Positions 48,057 to 57,071 of a DNA stretch of 64,000 nucleotides are shown piece by piece (the stretch's first letter is position 1; each line of letters opens with the position of its first letter). The notes under the pieces are model-generated. The model was not told the origin of the DNA and did not search any database. It saw nothing but the letters and a program-made list of their open reading frames with translations. Origin of the DNA: Sphingomonas_L flavalba_A (GTDB taxonomy: Bacteria > Pseudomonadota > Alphaproteobacteria > Sphingomonadales > Sphingomonadaceae); assembly GCF_047553045.1 (NCBI RefSeq), contig NZ_CP180208.1:2418001-2482000 (forward strand). Direction: 5' to 3'. Position numbers and translations under genes: made by a program.

Positions 48057-48899
48057 GCCGCGCGGCGCGACCGGCAGGTTGTCGATCAGCCTCGTTCCGT
48101 CGATCCGCGCCGCGACCAGCAGCCGCGCCGGCCGGTCCGGCGCCGGGTCGGCGGTCAGCGTCTCGGCATCGCGCAGGTCGAGATAATCGATCGCCTCGAA
48201 CCCGGCCCGCTCTATCGCGGCGCGGGCATGGGCGATCGCCTCGGCCGGGTCGCCGCCCTTCTCGATGGTCATCGCCGCCTCGCCCAGCGCGCGCGGCAGG
48301 GCGCGGGCCTTCACGCGGTTTTCCTCGGTCAGATAGGCGTTGCGCGATGACAGGGCGACGCCGTCGGCATCGCGCTGGGTCACCACGCCGATCACCTTGA
48401 TCCCGGTGTCGAGGTCGGCCGCCATCCGGCGGATCACCGCCAGCTGCTGGTAATCCTTCTCGCCGAACAGCGCGATGTCGGGCCGCACCTGGTTGAACAG
48501 CTTGGTGACGACGGTGGCGACGCCGTCGAAATGGCCGGGCCGGGCGGCGCCGTCCATCGCCTCGGTCACGCCAGAAACCGACACGGTGGTCGCAAATCCG
48601 GCCGGGTACACCGTCGCCGCTTCCGGCATCCACAGCAGCGACACGCCGGCCTCGCGCAACATGTTGGAATCGGCGGTCGGACGGCGCGGATAGGTCGCCA
48701 GGTCCTCGCCCGGCCCGAACTGCGTCGGGTTGACGAAGATCGAGACGACGACGTGGCGGGCATGCACCTTCGCCTCGGCGATCAGCGCCATATGCCCGGC
48801 ATGCAGCGCGCCCATCGTCGGCACCAACGCCACCGTCCCCTCGGCACGCAAGGCGGCGATCGCCTTGCGAAGGGGCGCAAGCTGACGGATCGTTTGCAC
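48054..48899 (-). CDS. panC: Pantothenate synthetase
   Basis: This enzyme joins pantoate and beta-alanine with ATP in coenzyme A synthesis. The 281-residue nucleotidyltransferase-fold protein has the N-terminal VPTMGALHAGHMALI with the HxGH motif, SIFVNPTQFGPGEDL, and the later SSRNAYLTEENR corresponding to KMSKS. The start codon is GTG. It is divergent from mipZ with an 86-bp spacer. Confidence 0.96.
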   Translation of the reverse strand: MQTIRQLAPLRKAIAALRAEGTVALVPTMGALHAGHMALIAEAKVHARHVVVSIFVNPTQFGPGEDLATYPRRPTADSNMLREAGVSLLWMPEAATVYPAGFATTVSVSGVTEAMDGAARPGHFDGVATVVTKLFNQVRPDIALFGEKDYQQLAVIRRMAADLDTGIKVIGVVTQRDADGVALSSRNAYLTEENRVKARALPRALGEAAMTIEKGGDPAEAIAHARAAIERAGFEAIDYLDLRDAETLTADPAPDRPARLLVAARIDGTRLIDNLPVAPRG

Positions 48900-48985
48900 G
48901 GCGACGAGGGCTCCGATAAGGCGGGGGAAGCGCCCTTTAACGGGGCGCGGGGCACAGTATCAAGCAAAAGGCGCTGGCAACGGAC

Positions 48986-49774
48986 ATGGCTTCGGCGGGC
49001 AGGCACATCATCGTCTTCGCCAACGAGAAGGGCGGGACCGGCAAATCGACGACGGCGGTGCACGTCGCGGTCGGCCTCGCCGCGCGTGGCGCGCGGGTCG
49101 CCGCGCTCGACCTCGACCACCGGCAACGCACCCTCGGCCGCTATCTCGACAACCGGGCGGAAACGATGAAGCGGCGGGGCATCGCCCTGCCCCAGCCGGT
49201 CTATGCCACCTGCGACGCGACCGATCCCGACGGGTTCGAGGCGGCACTGGCGGCGGTGGCGGACGGCGCCGATTTCGTGGTGATCGACACGCCCGGCCGC
49301 GACGATCCGGTCGCCCGCCACGCCGCCACCCGCGCCAACACGCTGGTCACGCCGATGAACGACAGCTTCGTCGATTTCGACCTGATCGGTCAGGTCGATC
49401 CGGAAAGCTTCAAGGTCAGCCGGCCCAGCTTCTATTCCGAACTGATCTGGGACGCGCGCAAGGCCCGCGCCAAGGCGGACGGCGCGACAATCGACTGGGT
49501 GGTGCTGCGCAACCGCCTCCAGCATATCGAGGCGCGCAACATGCGCCGGGTCGGCGATGCGCTCGGCCAGTTGTCGAAACGGGTCGGCTTCCGCCTGATC
49601 CCCGGCCTTGGCGAACGCGTCATCTACCGCGAACTGTTCCCCAGCGGGCTGACCCTGCTCGACATCGCCGCATTGAAGGATGTCGGGATGAGCCACGTCG
49701 CCGCCCGGCAGGAACTGCGCGAACTGGTCGCCGGCCTGCAGCTCCCCGAAACGGCGAGGGCGGCCGCGGCCTGA
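48986..49774 (+). CDS. mipZ: Division-plane positioning ATPase MipZ
   Basis: MipZ is a ParA/MinD-type ATPase that forms a polar gradient from ParB and inhibits FtsZ, placing the septum at mid-cell. The 262-residue protein has the deviant Walker A FANEKGGTGKST (signature Lys15, Lys20), LDLDHRQRTLGRYLDNR, VIDTPGRDD (Walker B region) and the MipZ-specific APMNDSFVDFDLIGQVDP-type block (here TPMNDSFVDFDLIGQ). MipZ is restricted to alphaproteobacteria, which supports the host assignment. Confidence 0.96.
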   Translation: MASAGRHIIVFANEKGGTGKSTTAVHVAVGLAARGARVAALDLDHRQRTLGRYLDNRAETMKRRGIALPQPVYATCDATDPDGFEAALAAVADGADFVVIDTPGRDDPVARHAATRANTLVTPMNDSFVDFDLIGQVDPESFKVSRPSFYSELIWDARKARAKADGATIDWVVLRNRLQHIEARNMRRVGDALGQLSKRVGFRLIPGLGERVIYRELFPSGLTLLDIAALKDVGMSHVAARQELRELVAGLQLPETARAAAA

Positions 49775-50049
49775 TGCTGAAACTGATCGCGATCGCGATC
49801 TTCGCGGCGCTGCTGTGGGCGTGGCTGCGCACCCCGGCGCGCCGCGCGCCGATGCCGCTGGCCGAGGCGCGCTCGCTGCTCGGCCTCGATGAAGGCGCCG
49901 ATGCGGACGCGATCCGCGCCGCCCACCGCCGGATCATCGCCCGCGTCCACCCCGATGCCGGCGGCAGCGCCGAACTGGCGCGGCGGACCAATATCGCCCG
50001 CGATCTGTTATTGGCGGAGGCGGCACGCCGCCGCCAGCCCCTGTCCTGA
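49774..50049 (+). CDS. Membrane-anchored J-domain protein
   Basis: This small protein of 91 residues has an N-terminal membrane helix (MLKLIAIAIFAALLWAWL) and a C-terminal J-like domain. Its LGLDEGADADAIRAAHRRIIARVHPDAGGS includes the HPD motif that stimulates DnaK. The start overlaps the mipZ stop by one base (TGATG), so it is translationally coupled. It resembles DjlA-like/TIM14-like J proteins by layout; the partner is unknown. Confidence 0.85.
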   Translation: MLKLIAIAIFAALLWAWLRTPARRAPMPLAEARSLLGLDEGADADAIRAAHRRIIARVHPDAGGSAELARRTNIARDLLLAEAARRRQPLS

Positions 50050-50067
50050 ACGCCCGAGGGAGTTTCC

Positions 50068-51456
50068 ATGTCGCATATTTTCCACCCGACCTCGCTGCGC
50101 GAATATGACATCCGCGGAATCGTCGGCCAGACGCTCGGCACGGCGGACGCGCTGGCGATCGGGCGCGGCTTCGCCACCCTGCTGCGCCGCGCCGGCGGCA
50201 CCCGCGTCGCCGTCGGCTATGACGGCCGCGCCTCATCGCCGGTGCTCGAAAAGGCGCTGGTCGACGGGCTGACGCAAAGCGGCGTCGACGTCGTCCGCGT
50301 CGGGCTGGGGCCGACACCGATGCTCTATTACGCCGAAGCGGTGCTGGAGGTCGACGGCGGCATCATGATCACCGGCAGCCACAACCCGGCCGACTATAAC
50401 GGCTTCAAGATGGTGTTCCAGCACCGGCCCTTCTTCGGGGAAGACATCCAGATCCTCGGCCGCATGGCGGCGGAGGGCGATTGGGACGATGCCGAGACGC
50501 GCGGCACGGTCGGCGAATTCGCGATCCTCGACCAGTATGTCGAACGGCTGACCGCCGGCTATGCCGGCGGCGCCTACCGCATCGGCTGGGACGCGGGCAA
50601 TGGCGCCGCCGGCCCGGCGCTGGAGAAGCTGGTCAAGCTGCTTCCCGGCGAACACCACACGCTCTACACCGATGTCGACGCCGCCTTCCCCAACCACCAC
50701 CCCGACCCGACCGAGGAAAAGAACCTCGCCGACCTGAAGAAGCTGGTCGCCGACAACGGGCTGGATTTCGGCATCGCCTTCGACGGCGACGGCGACCGCA
50801 TCGGCGCGGTCGACGGCAAGGGCCGGGTGGTGTGGGGCGACCAGCTTCTCGCCATCCTCGCCGAGCCGGTGCTGCGCGCGGAACCGGGTGCGACGGTCAT
50901 CGGCGACGTCAAGGCCAGCCAGGCGCTCTACGACCGCATCGCCGAACTCGGCGGCACGCCGCTGATGTGGAAGACCGGCCACAGCCTGATCAAGTCGAAG
51001 ATGAAGGAAGAAAACGCGCCGATCGCCGGCGAGATGAGCGGCCACATCTTCTTCGCGCAGGACTATTACGGCTTCGACGACGCGCTCTACGCGGCGGTGC
51101 GGCTGATCGGCGCGGTCCGCCAGTCCGGCAAGTCGCTGACCGAGTTGAAGGACGCGATCCCGCCGCTGGTCAACACGCCGGAAATGCGCTTCCAGGTCGA
51201 CGAAAGCCGCAAGTTCGCGGTCGTCGACGAAGTGCTCGACCGGCTGGAGGCGGACGGCGTCGCCGTCAACCGCACCGACGGCGCCCGCGTCAACACACCG
51301 GACGGCTGGTGGCTGCTCCGCGCCTCCAACACCCAGGACGTCCTCGTCGCCCGCGCCGAGGCGAAGGACCAGGCCGGCCTCGACCGCCTGCTCGCCCAGA
51401 TCGACGACCAGCTCGCCAAATCGGGCCTGAAGCGCGGCGAGCAAGCGGGCCACTAA
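50068..51456 (+). CDS. Phosphomannomutase/phosphoglucomutase
   Basis: This enzyme interconverts hexose 1- and 6-phosphates for exopolysaccharide and LPS precursors. The 462-residue alpha-D-phosphohexomutase has the phosphoserine loop MITGSHNPADYNG (Ser104), the metal loop DGDGDRIGAVD, the sugar-binding GEMSGHIFF and the C-terminal phosphate-binding loop VLRASNTQ-like RASNTQDVLV. GGGAG precedes the ATG. It corresponds to bifunctional PgmG-type enzymes of Sphingomonas, but I cannot confirm dual specificity. Confidence 0.94.
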   Translation: MSHIFHPTSLREYDIRGIVGQTLGTADALAIGRGFATLLRRAGGTRVAVGYDGRASSPVLEKALVDGLTQSGVDVVRVGLGPTPMLYYAEAVLEVDGGIMITGSHNPADYNGFKMVFQHRPFFGEDIQILGRMAAEGDWDDAETRGTVGEFAILDQYVERLTAGYAGGAYRIGWDAGNGAAGPALEKLVKLLPGEHHTLYTDVDAAFPNHHPDPTEEKNLADLKKLVADNGLDFGIAFDGDGDRIGAVDGKGRVVWGDQLLAILAEPVLRAEPGATVIGDVKASQALYDRIAELGGTPLMWKTGHSLIKSKMKEENAPIAGEMSGHIFFAQDYYGFDDALYAAVRLIGAVRQSGKSLTELKDAIPPLVNTPEMRFQVDESRKFAVVDEVLDRLEADGVAVNRTDGARVNTPDGWWLLRASNTQDVLVARAEAKDQAGLDRLLAQIDDQLAKSGLKRGEQAGH

Positions 51457-51472
51457 CCGCGCGGACCGGGCG

Positions 51473-53014
51473 CTATTCCGCCCGCTCGAACACGCGAAAT
51501 CCGGCCACCACCCCGGCCGGGCGGTAGCGGGCGAACAGCGCCGGGTAACCGGGCTGCGCGGCAAGGAAGCGCAGATAGTCGAACGCTGTTTCGCCGAACC
51601 CCGGCTTATTCGGCCGCTCGTCGACCAGAATCAGCACCGGCGGGCGGTCGTTCAGCCGGTGAAGCACCGTCGCCAACTGGCGCAGCCCTGCCGCGCGCGC
51701 CTGATCGGCGCGGCGCCCGGCCGCCTGTTCCCCGGCGCGCACCAGCGCCGGCAATTGCTGCATGCAACAGGCATCCGCGTCCCAGCCCACGCCAGCCAGC
51801 AGCAACGCCGGGTGGATATCACGGGGTGACGTCGTGAAAGCGAAGACAGTGCCGCCGCGCGCCTTTTCCGCGAACAGCGCCGCCAGGGCATCAACATGGG
51901 TCACCATGCCGTTGGCGGTCCGCGCCAGGGTCGGATAGGCTGTCGCCGCCCCAAAGCCGGCGATCAACGCCAGGCCGAGCGCGGCCATCGGCACCGGTCC
52001 GCCGCGTGGCCGGAACAGCGCGACACAGCCGACCACGCCAAACCCCAGCGCCGGCAGGAAGTGATAATACCAGCCCTTGTGCTGCAGCAGCGCCGCCGCA
52101 CCGGCGGCCATAAATGCGACAATCATCGCCTGCGCCGCCAACGGCATCGGCCGCCCCCGATGCGCCCGGATCAGCACCGCCAGCGCGCAGCCCATCGGCA
52201 GCAGCGTCGACAGCGCGCCGCGCCACAGCCGCGCCGCGGATTCGTCATACGCCCAGTAACCGGCAACGGCTTCGGGCACGACACTGCCCAGATAGGCCGG
52301 CGCCCAGAGCATAACGGCCGCGCCATACAGGCAGCCGACGCCGCCCAGAACCAGCGTTTCAACCCGCAGGCATGCCAACAGCTTCCGGTTGCGCAGCGAG
52401 ACCCACACCGCCAGCGCGGCGGGGATGATCAGAAAATACGGCTTCAGACAAAACCCTATCGCCGCGAACAGGCCGACGGCAAGGCTCAGGCCCGGCGGGA
52501 TCGGCCGCGCGCGGCTGGCGGCCGCCGCCGCCATGCAATACGGCACGGCGGTGATCAGCAGCAGATGCTCGCGCTGGCCGTAATCGTAGCCGGGGGCGAA
52601 TAGCATCACCGCGGCGGCGGCCAGCACCACCCCGCGTCCGCCCGCCCCGTCGCCGCCATGGCGCAACGTCACTTCGGTCAGACGCACGCTCGCCAGCGTC
52701 AGTGCGGCAACGCACGCGACGAAGACCGGGTATCGGGGCCAGCCGCCGCCATCGGCCAACGCGACGGGCACCGTCAGCAGCCACCATGCCAGCGGCGGAT
52801 TGACGTCGACGATGTCGCGCCCGAACCGCCCGCCGTCCAGCAGGCGCCCGGCGCTGGTCAGTATCCACGCGACGTCGTGGTTGGGCACGCCGGACAACTG
52901 GATGGCGATGGCGATTACGGTCAGCGCAAGCAGCATCGGCCAGGACGACAGGCGCGCCCGCGCCCATCGACCGTCCCTCATCCTGTCTGGAAACGATGTC
53001 GCCACGCCTGGCAT
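51473..53014 (-). CDS. Polytopic membrane protein, GT-C glycosyltransferase-like
   Basis: The 513-residue protein has about ten membrane helices and a soluble C-terminal domain. The first periplasmic loop (NHDVAWILTSAGRLLDGGRFGRDIVDVNPP) contains acidic residues in the place expected for the catalytic aspartate of GT-C enzymes such as ArnT or PMT-like transferases. This resemblance is topological only and I cannot assign a family. The start may be later (ATG at residue 12). It is convergent with the phosphomannomutase gene, 16 bp apart. Confidence 0.7.
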   Translation of the reverse strand: MPGVATSFPDRMRDGRWARARLSSWPMLLALTVIAIAIQLSGVPNHDVAWILTSAGRLLDGGRFGRDIVDVNPPLAWWLLTVPVALADGGGWPRYPVFVACVAALTLASVRLTEVTLRHGGDGAGGRGVVLAAAAVMLFAPGYDYGQREHLLLITAVPYCMAAAAASRARPIPPGLSLAVGLFAAIGFCLKPYFLIIPAALAVWVSLRNRKLLACLRVETLVLGGVGCLYGAAVMLWAPAYLGSVVPEAVAGYWAYDESAARLWRGALSTLLPMGCALAVLIRAHRGRPMPLAAQAMIVAFMAAGAAALLQHKGWYYHFLPALGFGVVGCVALFRPRGGPVPMAALGLALIAGFGAATAYPTLARTANGMVTHVDALAALFAEKARGGTVFAFTTSPRDIHPALLLAGVGWDADACCMQQLPALVRAGEQAAGRRADQARAAGLRQLATVLHRLNDRPPVLILVDERPNKPGFGETAFDYLRFLAAQPGYPALFARYRPAGVVAGFRVFERAE

Positions 53015-53089
53015 CCCTCTGCCGCGTTGCGGGTACGCCCACCTGCGCCGGACGTGGTTGATATTTCGTTTAGCGCGGCCTGCCGCCGC

Positions 53090-54088
53090 CTAATCCGCCT
53101 CGTCTTCATAGCCGATCAGCTCCAGCGCCCGCGCCTTGATCTGGCGGGTCTCGCACCAGTGGAGCAGCGCGTCCTCGCGGCCGTGGGTGATCCACACCTC
53201 TCTTGGCGCGATCTCGGTCAGCGTCGCGGTCAGCTCGTCCCAATCGGCATGGTCGCTGATGATCAGCGGCAGCTCGACATTGCGCTGGCGGGCCCGCTGG
53301 CGCACCCGCATCCAGCCGGAGGCCATCGCGGTGATCGGGTCGGGCAGCCGGCGGCTCCAGCGGTCATTCAACGCCGATGGCGGGCACAGCACGACATGGC
53401 CGCGCATCGCGTCGCGCGGCGTCTCGCTCGCCGGCAACAGGGTGCCGAGCGCGACGCCGTGGTCGCGGTAGAGGTCGCACAGCCGCTGCAGCGCGCCGTG
53501 GATATAGATCGGCGCCTCATGGCCGACCGCCCGCAACTCGGCGATCACCCGCTGCGCCTTGCCCAGCGCATAGGCGCCGACCAGCACCGACCGGTCCGGG
53601 TTGGCGTGGAGCGCGGCGAGCAGCTTGTCGATCTCGTCGCCGGTCGGCGGATGGCGGAACACCGGCAGGGCAAAGGTCGCCTCGGTCACGAACACGTCGC
53701 AGGCAACCGGCTCGAACGGCGGGCAGGTCGGGTCCGGCCGCCGCTTATAGTCGCCGGAAACGACAACCCGCTCGCCGCCATGGTCGAGCACCGCCTGCGC
53801 GGAACCGAGAACATGGCCGGCCGGCGCCAGCCGCGCCGTCACCGGGCCGAACGCCGCCGTCTCGCCATAGGGCAGCGGGTGGCCGGGCTGCGGCCCGTAG
53901 CGCGCGTCCATGATCGCCAGCGTTTCCGGCGTCGCCCAGACGGCGCCGTGGCCGCCGCGCGCATGGTCGGCATGGCCGTGGGTGACAAGCGCGCGCGGGC
54001 GCGGGGTGGCCGGGTCGATCCACAGGTCCGCCGCCGGGATGTAGAGGCCGTCGCGATGCGCCTCGATCCAGCGACCGGGCCGCGCCAT
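53090..54088 (-). CDS. Ligase-associated DNA exonuclease (metallo-beta-lactamase/beta-CASP type)
   Basis: This putative DNA-repair nuclease belongs to the set that usually accompanies an ATP-dependent DNA ligase. The 332-residue metallo-beta-lactamase-fold protein has the metal motif VTHGHADHARGGH (His37, His39, Asp41, His42), SGDYKRRPDPTCPPFE and the later beta-CASP-type VGAYALGKAQRVIAELR. The start overlaps the stop of a small membrane-protein gene by one base. The helicase and PdeM partners lie to the right, but no ligase gene does. Confidence 0.92.
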   Translation of the reverse strand: MARPGRWIEAHRDGLYIPAADLWIDPATPRPRALVTHGHADHARGGHGAVWATPETLAIMDARYGPQPGHPLPYGETAAFGPVTARLAPAGHVLGSAQAVLDHGGERVVVSGDYKRRPDPTCPPFEPVACDVFVTEATFALPVFRHPPTGDEIDKLLAALHANPDRSVLVGAYALGKAQRVIAELRAVGHEAPIYIHGALQRLCDLYRDHGVALGTLLPASETPRDAMRGHVVLCPPSALNDRWSRRLPDPITAMASGWMRVRQRARQRNVELPLIISDHADWDELTATLTEIAPREVWITHGREDALLHWCETRQIKARALELIGYEDEAD

Positions 54089-54534
54089 CAGTCCGGCGTC
54101 GGCCCGCCGTCCGCCACCATCTCCTCAGCCTGCGCCGCCGGCCGGGCGCGCCCGGACAGCCAGCCGCCGACCAGCCCGGCGAGCAGCTTGGTGCCGATCG
54201 AGAGCGACGCGGCGCGCCAGTCGTTGCCCGCGTCCGGCATGACGAGAAAGGCGGCCAGTTCCGCCACGATGCTGACGCCGGCGACAACGAGGCCGGCGAT
54301 CAGCGCCGGGCGCATCGGCATGTGCCGGGCGGCGCGGCGGGCGAACAGGCCGATCAGAACGACGCCGGCCCACACGTAGAAACGGCTGACCGAATCGCCG
54401 TAATAGACCATCGTCCGTCCCGGCTGGAGCAGGACCATCTCGACCACCCCCCAGACAAGGGTGGCGAAAAGAAGCGCGGCAAAAGCCAGCACGCCATGCG
54501 CCAGCGCGCGCGGATAGGGGTTGGGACTTTCCAT
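54088..54534 (-). CDS. Hypothetical four-helix membrane protein
   Basis: I do not recognise this 148-residue protein, though the layout recalls DUF4149/DUF4345-type small membrane proteins. Four hydrophobic segments are visible (VLAFAALLFATLVWGVVEMVL, FYVWAGVVLIGLFA, ALIAGLVVAGVSIVAELAAFLV, IGTKLLAGLVGGWL). Its stop codon overlaps the ligase-associated exonuclease start (TGATG), so it is translated with that gene. It occupies a place where related genomes may carry the ATP-dependent ligase gene (inference). Confidence 0.7.
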   Translation of the reverse strand: MESPNPYPRALAHGVLAFAALLFATLVWGVVEMVLLQPGRTMVYYGDSVSRFYVWAGVVLIGLFARRAARHMPMRPALIAGLVVAGVSIVAELAAFLVMPDAGNDWRAASLSIGTKLLAGLVGGWLSGRARPAAQAEEMVADGGPTPD

Positions 54535-54565
54535 AGCGGACTGATCTAACCCGCTTGATCGGCGT

Positions 54566-57016
54566 TTGAACAGCGATGATGACTCTGAAGATGCCGGAAC
54601 CCCGTCGTTGACCGCCCTGCCGCCGCCGATCGCGGCCTGGTTCGCCGCGCGCGGCTGGCAGCCACGCCGGCATCAGCTTGCCCTGTTGGACGCGGCGCGC
54701 GCCGGCCGCCACGCCCTGCTCGTCGCGCCGACCGGGGCGGGCAAGACCCTCGCCGGCTTCCTGCCCAGCCTCGTCGATCTGGTCGAAAATCCTACAGACG
54801 GCCTCCACACCCTCTACGTCTCGCCGCTGAAGGCCCTCGCCGTCGACGTCCAGCGTAACCTTCTCATCCCGATCGGTGAGATGGGCCTGACAATCCAGGT
54901 CGAAACCCGCAGCGGCGACACCCCGTCCGACCGCAAGGCACGCCAGCGCGCCCGGCCGCCACACATGTTGCTGACCACCCCCGAATCGCTCAGCCTGCTG
55001 CTCTCCTATCCCGACGCGGCGATGCTGTTCGCCGGGCTGCGCGCGGTGGTGATCGACGAGGTCCACGCCTTCGCCACCCAGAAGCGCGGCGACCTGCTGT
55101 CGCTCGCGCTCGCCCGCCTCCAGCGGATCGCGCCCGGCCTGCGCCGCGTCGCGCTGTCAGCCACCGTCGCCGACCCGGACGGCTACCGCGCCTGGCTGGC
55201 GCCGTGGGGCGACATCGATTCGGTGGCGCTGGTCGAAGGCGACAAGGGCGCGGATCCAGACATCGCGATCCTGCTGCCCGAAGGGCGGGTGCCCTGGGCC
55301 GGTCATTCCGGTCGCTATGCCGTCGCGCAGGTGATGGCGGAGATCGAGACCCATCGGACGACGCTGGTCTTCTGCAACACCCGCAGTCTGGCCGAACTGA
55401 TCTTCCAGGACCTGTGGGCGGCGAACGCGCAGAAGCTGCCGATCGGCATCCACCACGGCAGCCTGTCGCGCGAGGCGCGGCGCAAGGTCGAGGCGGCAAT
55501 GGCGGCGGGGCAGTTGCGCGGGCTGGTCGCCACCGCCAGCCTCGACCTCGGCGTCGACTGGGGCGATGTCGACTGCGTCGTCCAGATGGGCGCGCCCAAG
55601 GGATCGTCGCGGCTGCTCCAGCGGATCGGCCGGGCCAACCACCGGCTCGACGAGCCGTCGCAGGCGGTGGTCGTCCCCGGCAACCGCTTCGAATATCTGG
55701 AGGCGCGCGCCGCGCTCGACGCGGTTGAGGCGGGGGAGCTGGATCAGGATCCGTTCCGCCCCGGCGGCCACGACGTGCTGGCGCAGCACATCATGGCGTG
55801 CGCCTGTGCGGCGCCGTTCGCCGAAGCGGAGCTGCTCGACGAAATCCGCAGCGCGACGCCCTATTCGGCGCTGGACGCCGACAGTTTCGAACAGGTGCTC
55901 GGTTTCATCGCGACCGGCGGTTACGCGCTGAAGGCCTATGACCGGTTCCGGCGGCTGACCCGCGGCGCCGATGGCCTATGGCGGGTCAGCCATCCGAACT
56001 TCGTCAAGCAGCACCGGCTGAACGCCGGAGTGATCGTCGATTCGCCGATCCTGACCGTCCGGTTCGGCAACGGGCGGGCGCTGGGCACGGTGGAAGAAGG
56101 CTTCGCCGCGACGCTGACGCCCGGCGACACGTTCTTCTTCGCCGGGCTGAGCCTGGAAGTGGTGCGGATGGACACGACCGATCTAGTGGTGCGCGCCACC
56201 CGCCGGCCGGCGCGCATCCCGACCTATGGCGGCGCGCGGATGCCGCTGTCGACCAACCTGGCGCGGCGGGTGCGCGGCCTGCTGTTCGACCGCAGCCAGT
56301 GGCCGCGCTTCCCCGACGACGTGCGCGAATGGCTGGAGGTGCAGGAACGCCGGTCCCGCCTGCCCCGCCCCGGCGAGTTGCTCGTTGAAACATTCCCGCA
56401 TCAGGAACGGCAGTTCATGGTCGTCTACAGCTTCGAAGGGTGGAATGCCCACCAGTCGCTGGGCTTCCTGCTTACCCGGCGAATGGAGGCGGCCGGGCTG
56501 AAACCGGCCGGTTTCGTCGCCAACGATTATGCGCTGGCGGTTTACGGACTTGAACCGATCTCTGACCCGGCGGCACTGTTCTCGCCCGAGATACTGGATC
56601 ATGAGTTCGTCGAATGGGTACAGCAATCGGCGTTGCTCAAGCGCGCGTTCCGCGAGGTGGCGGTGATCGGTGGGCTGGTCGAACGCCAGTTTCCCGGCAA
56701 GCGCAAGACCGGCCGGCAGGTGACCTTCTCCACCGACCTGATCTACGACGTGCTGCGCCGCTATGAGCCGGATCACCTGCTCCTGCGCGCCGCCTGGGAT
56801 GACGCCCGCGCGCGGATGACCGACGTCGGCCGGCTCGGCGCGCTGATCGATCGCGCGGCGGAAACGATGCTGCACGTCGCCCTGCCCCGCGTATCGCCGC
56901 TCGCGGTTCCGGTGCTGGTGCTGATCGGTCGGGAATCCGTGGTCGGCCGCAGCGCCGACGACGCGCTGCTGATCGAGGCGGAAAGCCTGGCGGCGGAAGC
57001 GATGACCGCCGGCTGA
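54566..57016 (+). CDS. Ligase-associated DEXH-box helicase (Lhr-Core type)
   Basis: This SF2 helicase belongs to the alphaproteobacterial ligase-associated repair set. The 816-residue protein has Walker A APTGAGKT (Lys60), DEVH at residues 164-167, motif III LSATVAD, the C-terminal RecA-like domain with RGLVATASLDLGVDWGDVD and QRIGRANHRLDEPS, then the winged-helix and Lhr-specific beta-barrel domains. It starts at a TTG; a second TTG lies 13 codons downstream, so the exact start is uncertain. It is divergent from the small membrane protein and exonuclease genes. Confidence 0.94.
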   Translation: MNSDDDSEDAGTPSLTALPPPIAAWFAARGWQPRRHQLALLDAARAGRHALLVAPTGAGKTLAGFLPSLVDLVENPTDGLHTLYVSPLKALAVDVQRNLLIPIGEMGLTIQVETRSGDTPSDRKARQRARPPHMLLTTPESLSLLLSYPDAAMLFAGLRAVVIDEVHAFATQKRGDLLSLALARLQRIAPGLRRVALSATVADPDGYRAWLAPWGDIDSVALVEGDKGADPDIAILLPEGRVPWAGHSGRYAVAQVMAEIETHRTTLVFCNTRSLAELIFQDLWAANAQKLPIGIHHGSLSREARRKVEAAMAAGQLRGLVATASLDLGVDWGDVDCVVQMGAPKGSSRLLQRIGRANHRLDEPSQAVVVPGNRFEYLEARAALDAVEAGELDQDPFRPGGHDVLAQHIMACACAAPFAEAELLDEIRSATPYSALDADSFEQVLGFIATGGYALKAYDRFRRLTRGADGLWRVSHPNFVKQHRLNAGVIVDSPILTVRFGNGRALGTVEEGFAATLTPGDTFFFAGLSLEVVRMDTTDLVVRATRRPARIPTYGGARMPLSTNLARRVRGLLFDRSQWPRFPDDVREWLEVQERRSRLPRPGELLVETFPHQERQFMVVYSFEGWNAHQSLGFLLTRRMEAAGLKPAGFVANDYALAVYGLEPISDPAALFSPEILDHEFVEWVQQSALLKRAFREVAVIGGLVERQFPGKRKTGRQVTFSTDLIYDVLRRYEPDHLLLRAAWDDARARMTDVGRLGALIDRAAETMLHVALPRVSPLAVPVLVLIGRESVVGRSADDALLIEAESLAAEAMTAG

Positions 57017-57071
57017 GGCGGCTTGCCGCGCTGGCCCACCTGGCGTATTTTCGGCCGCAAGGGAGAGGCCG

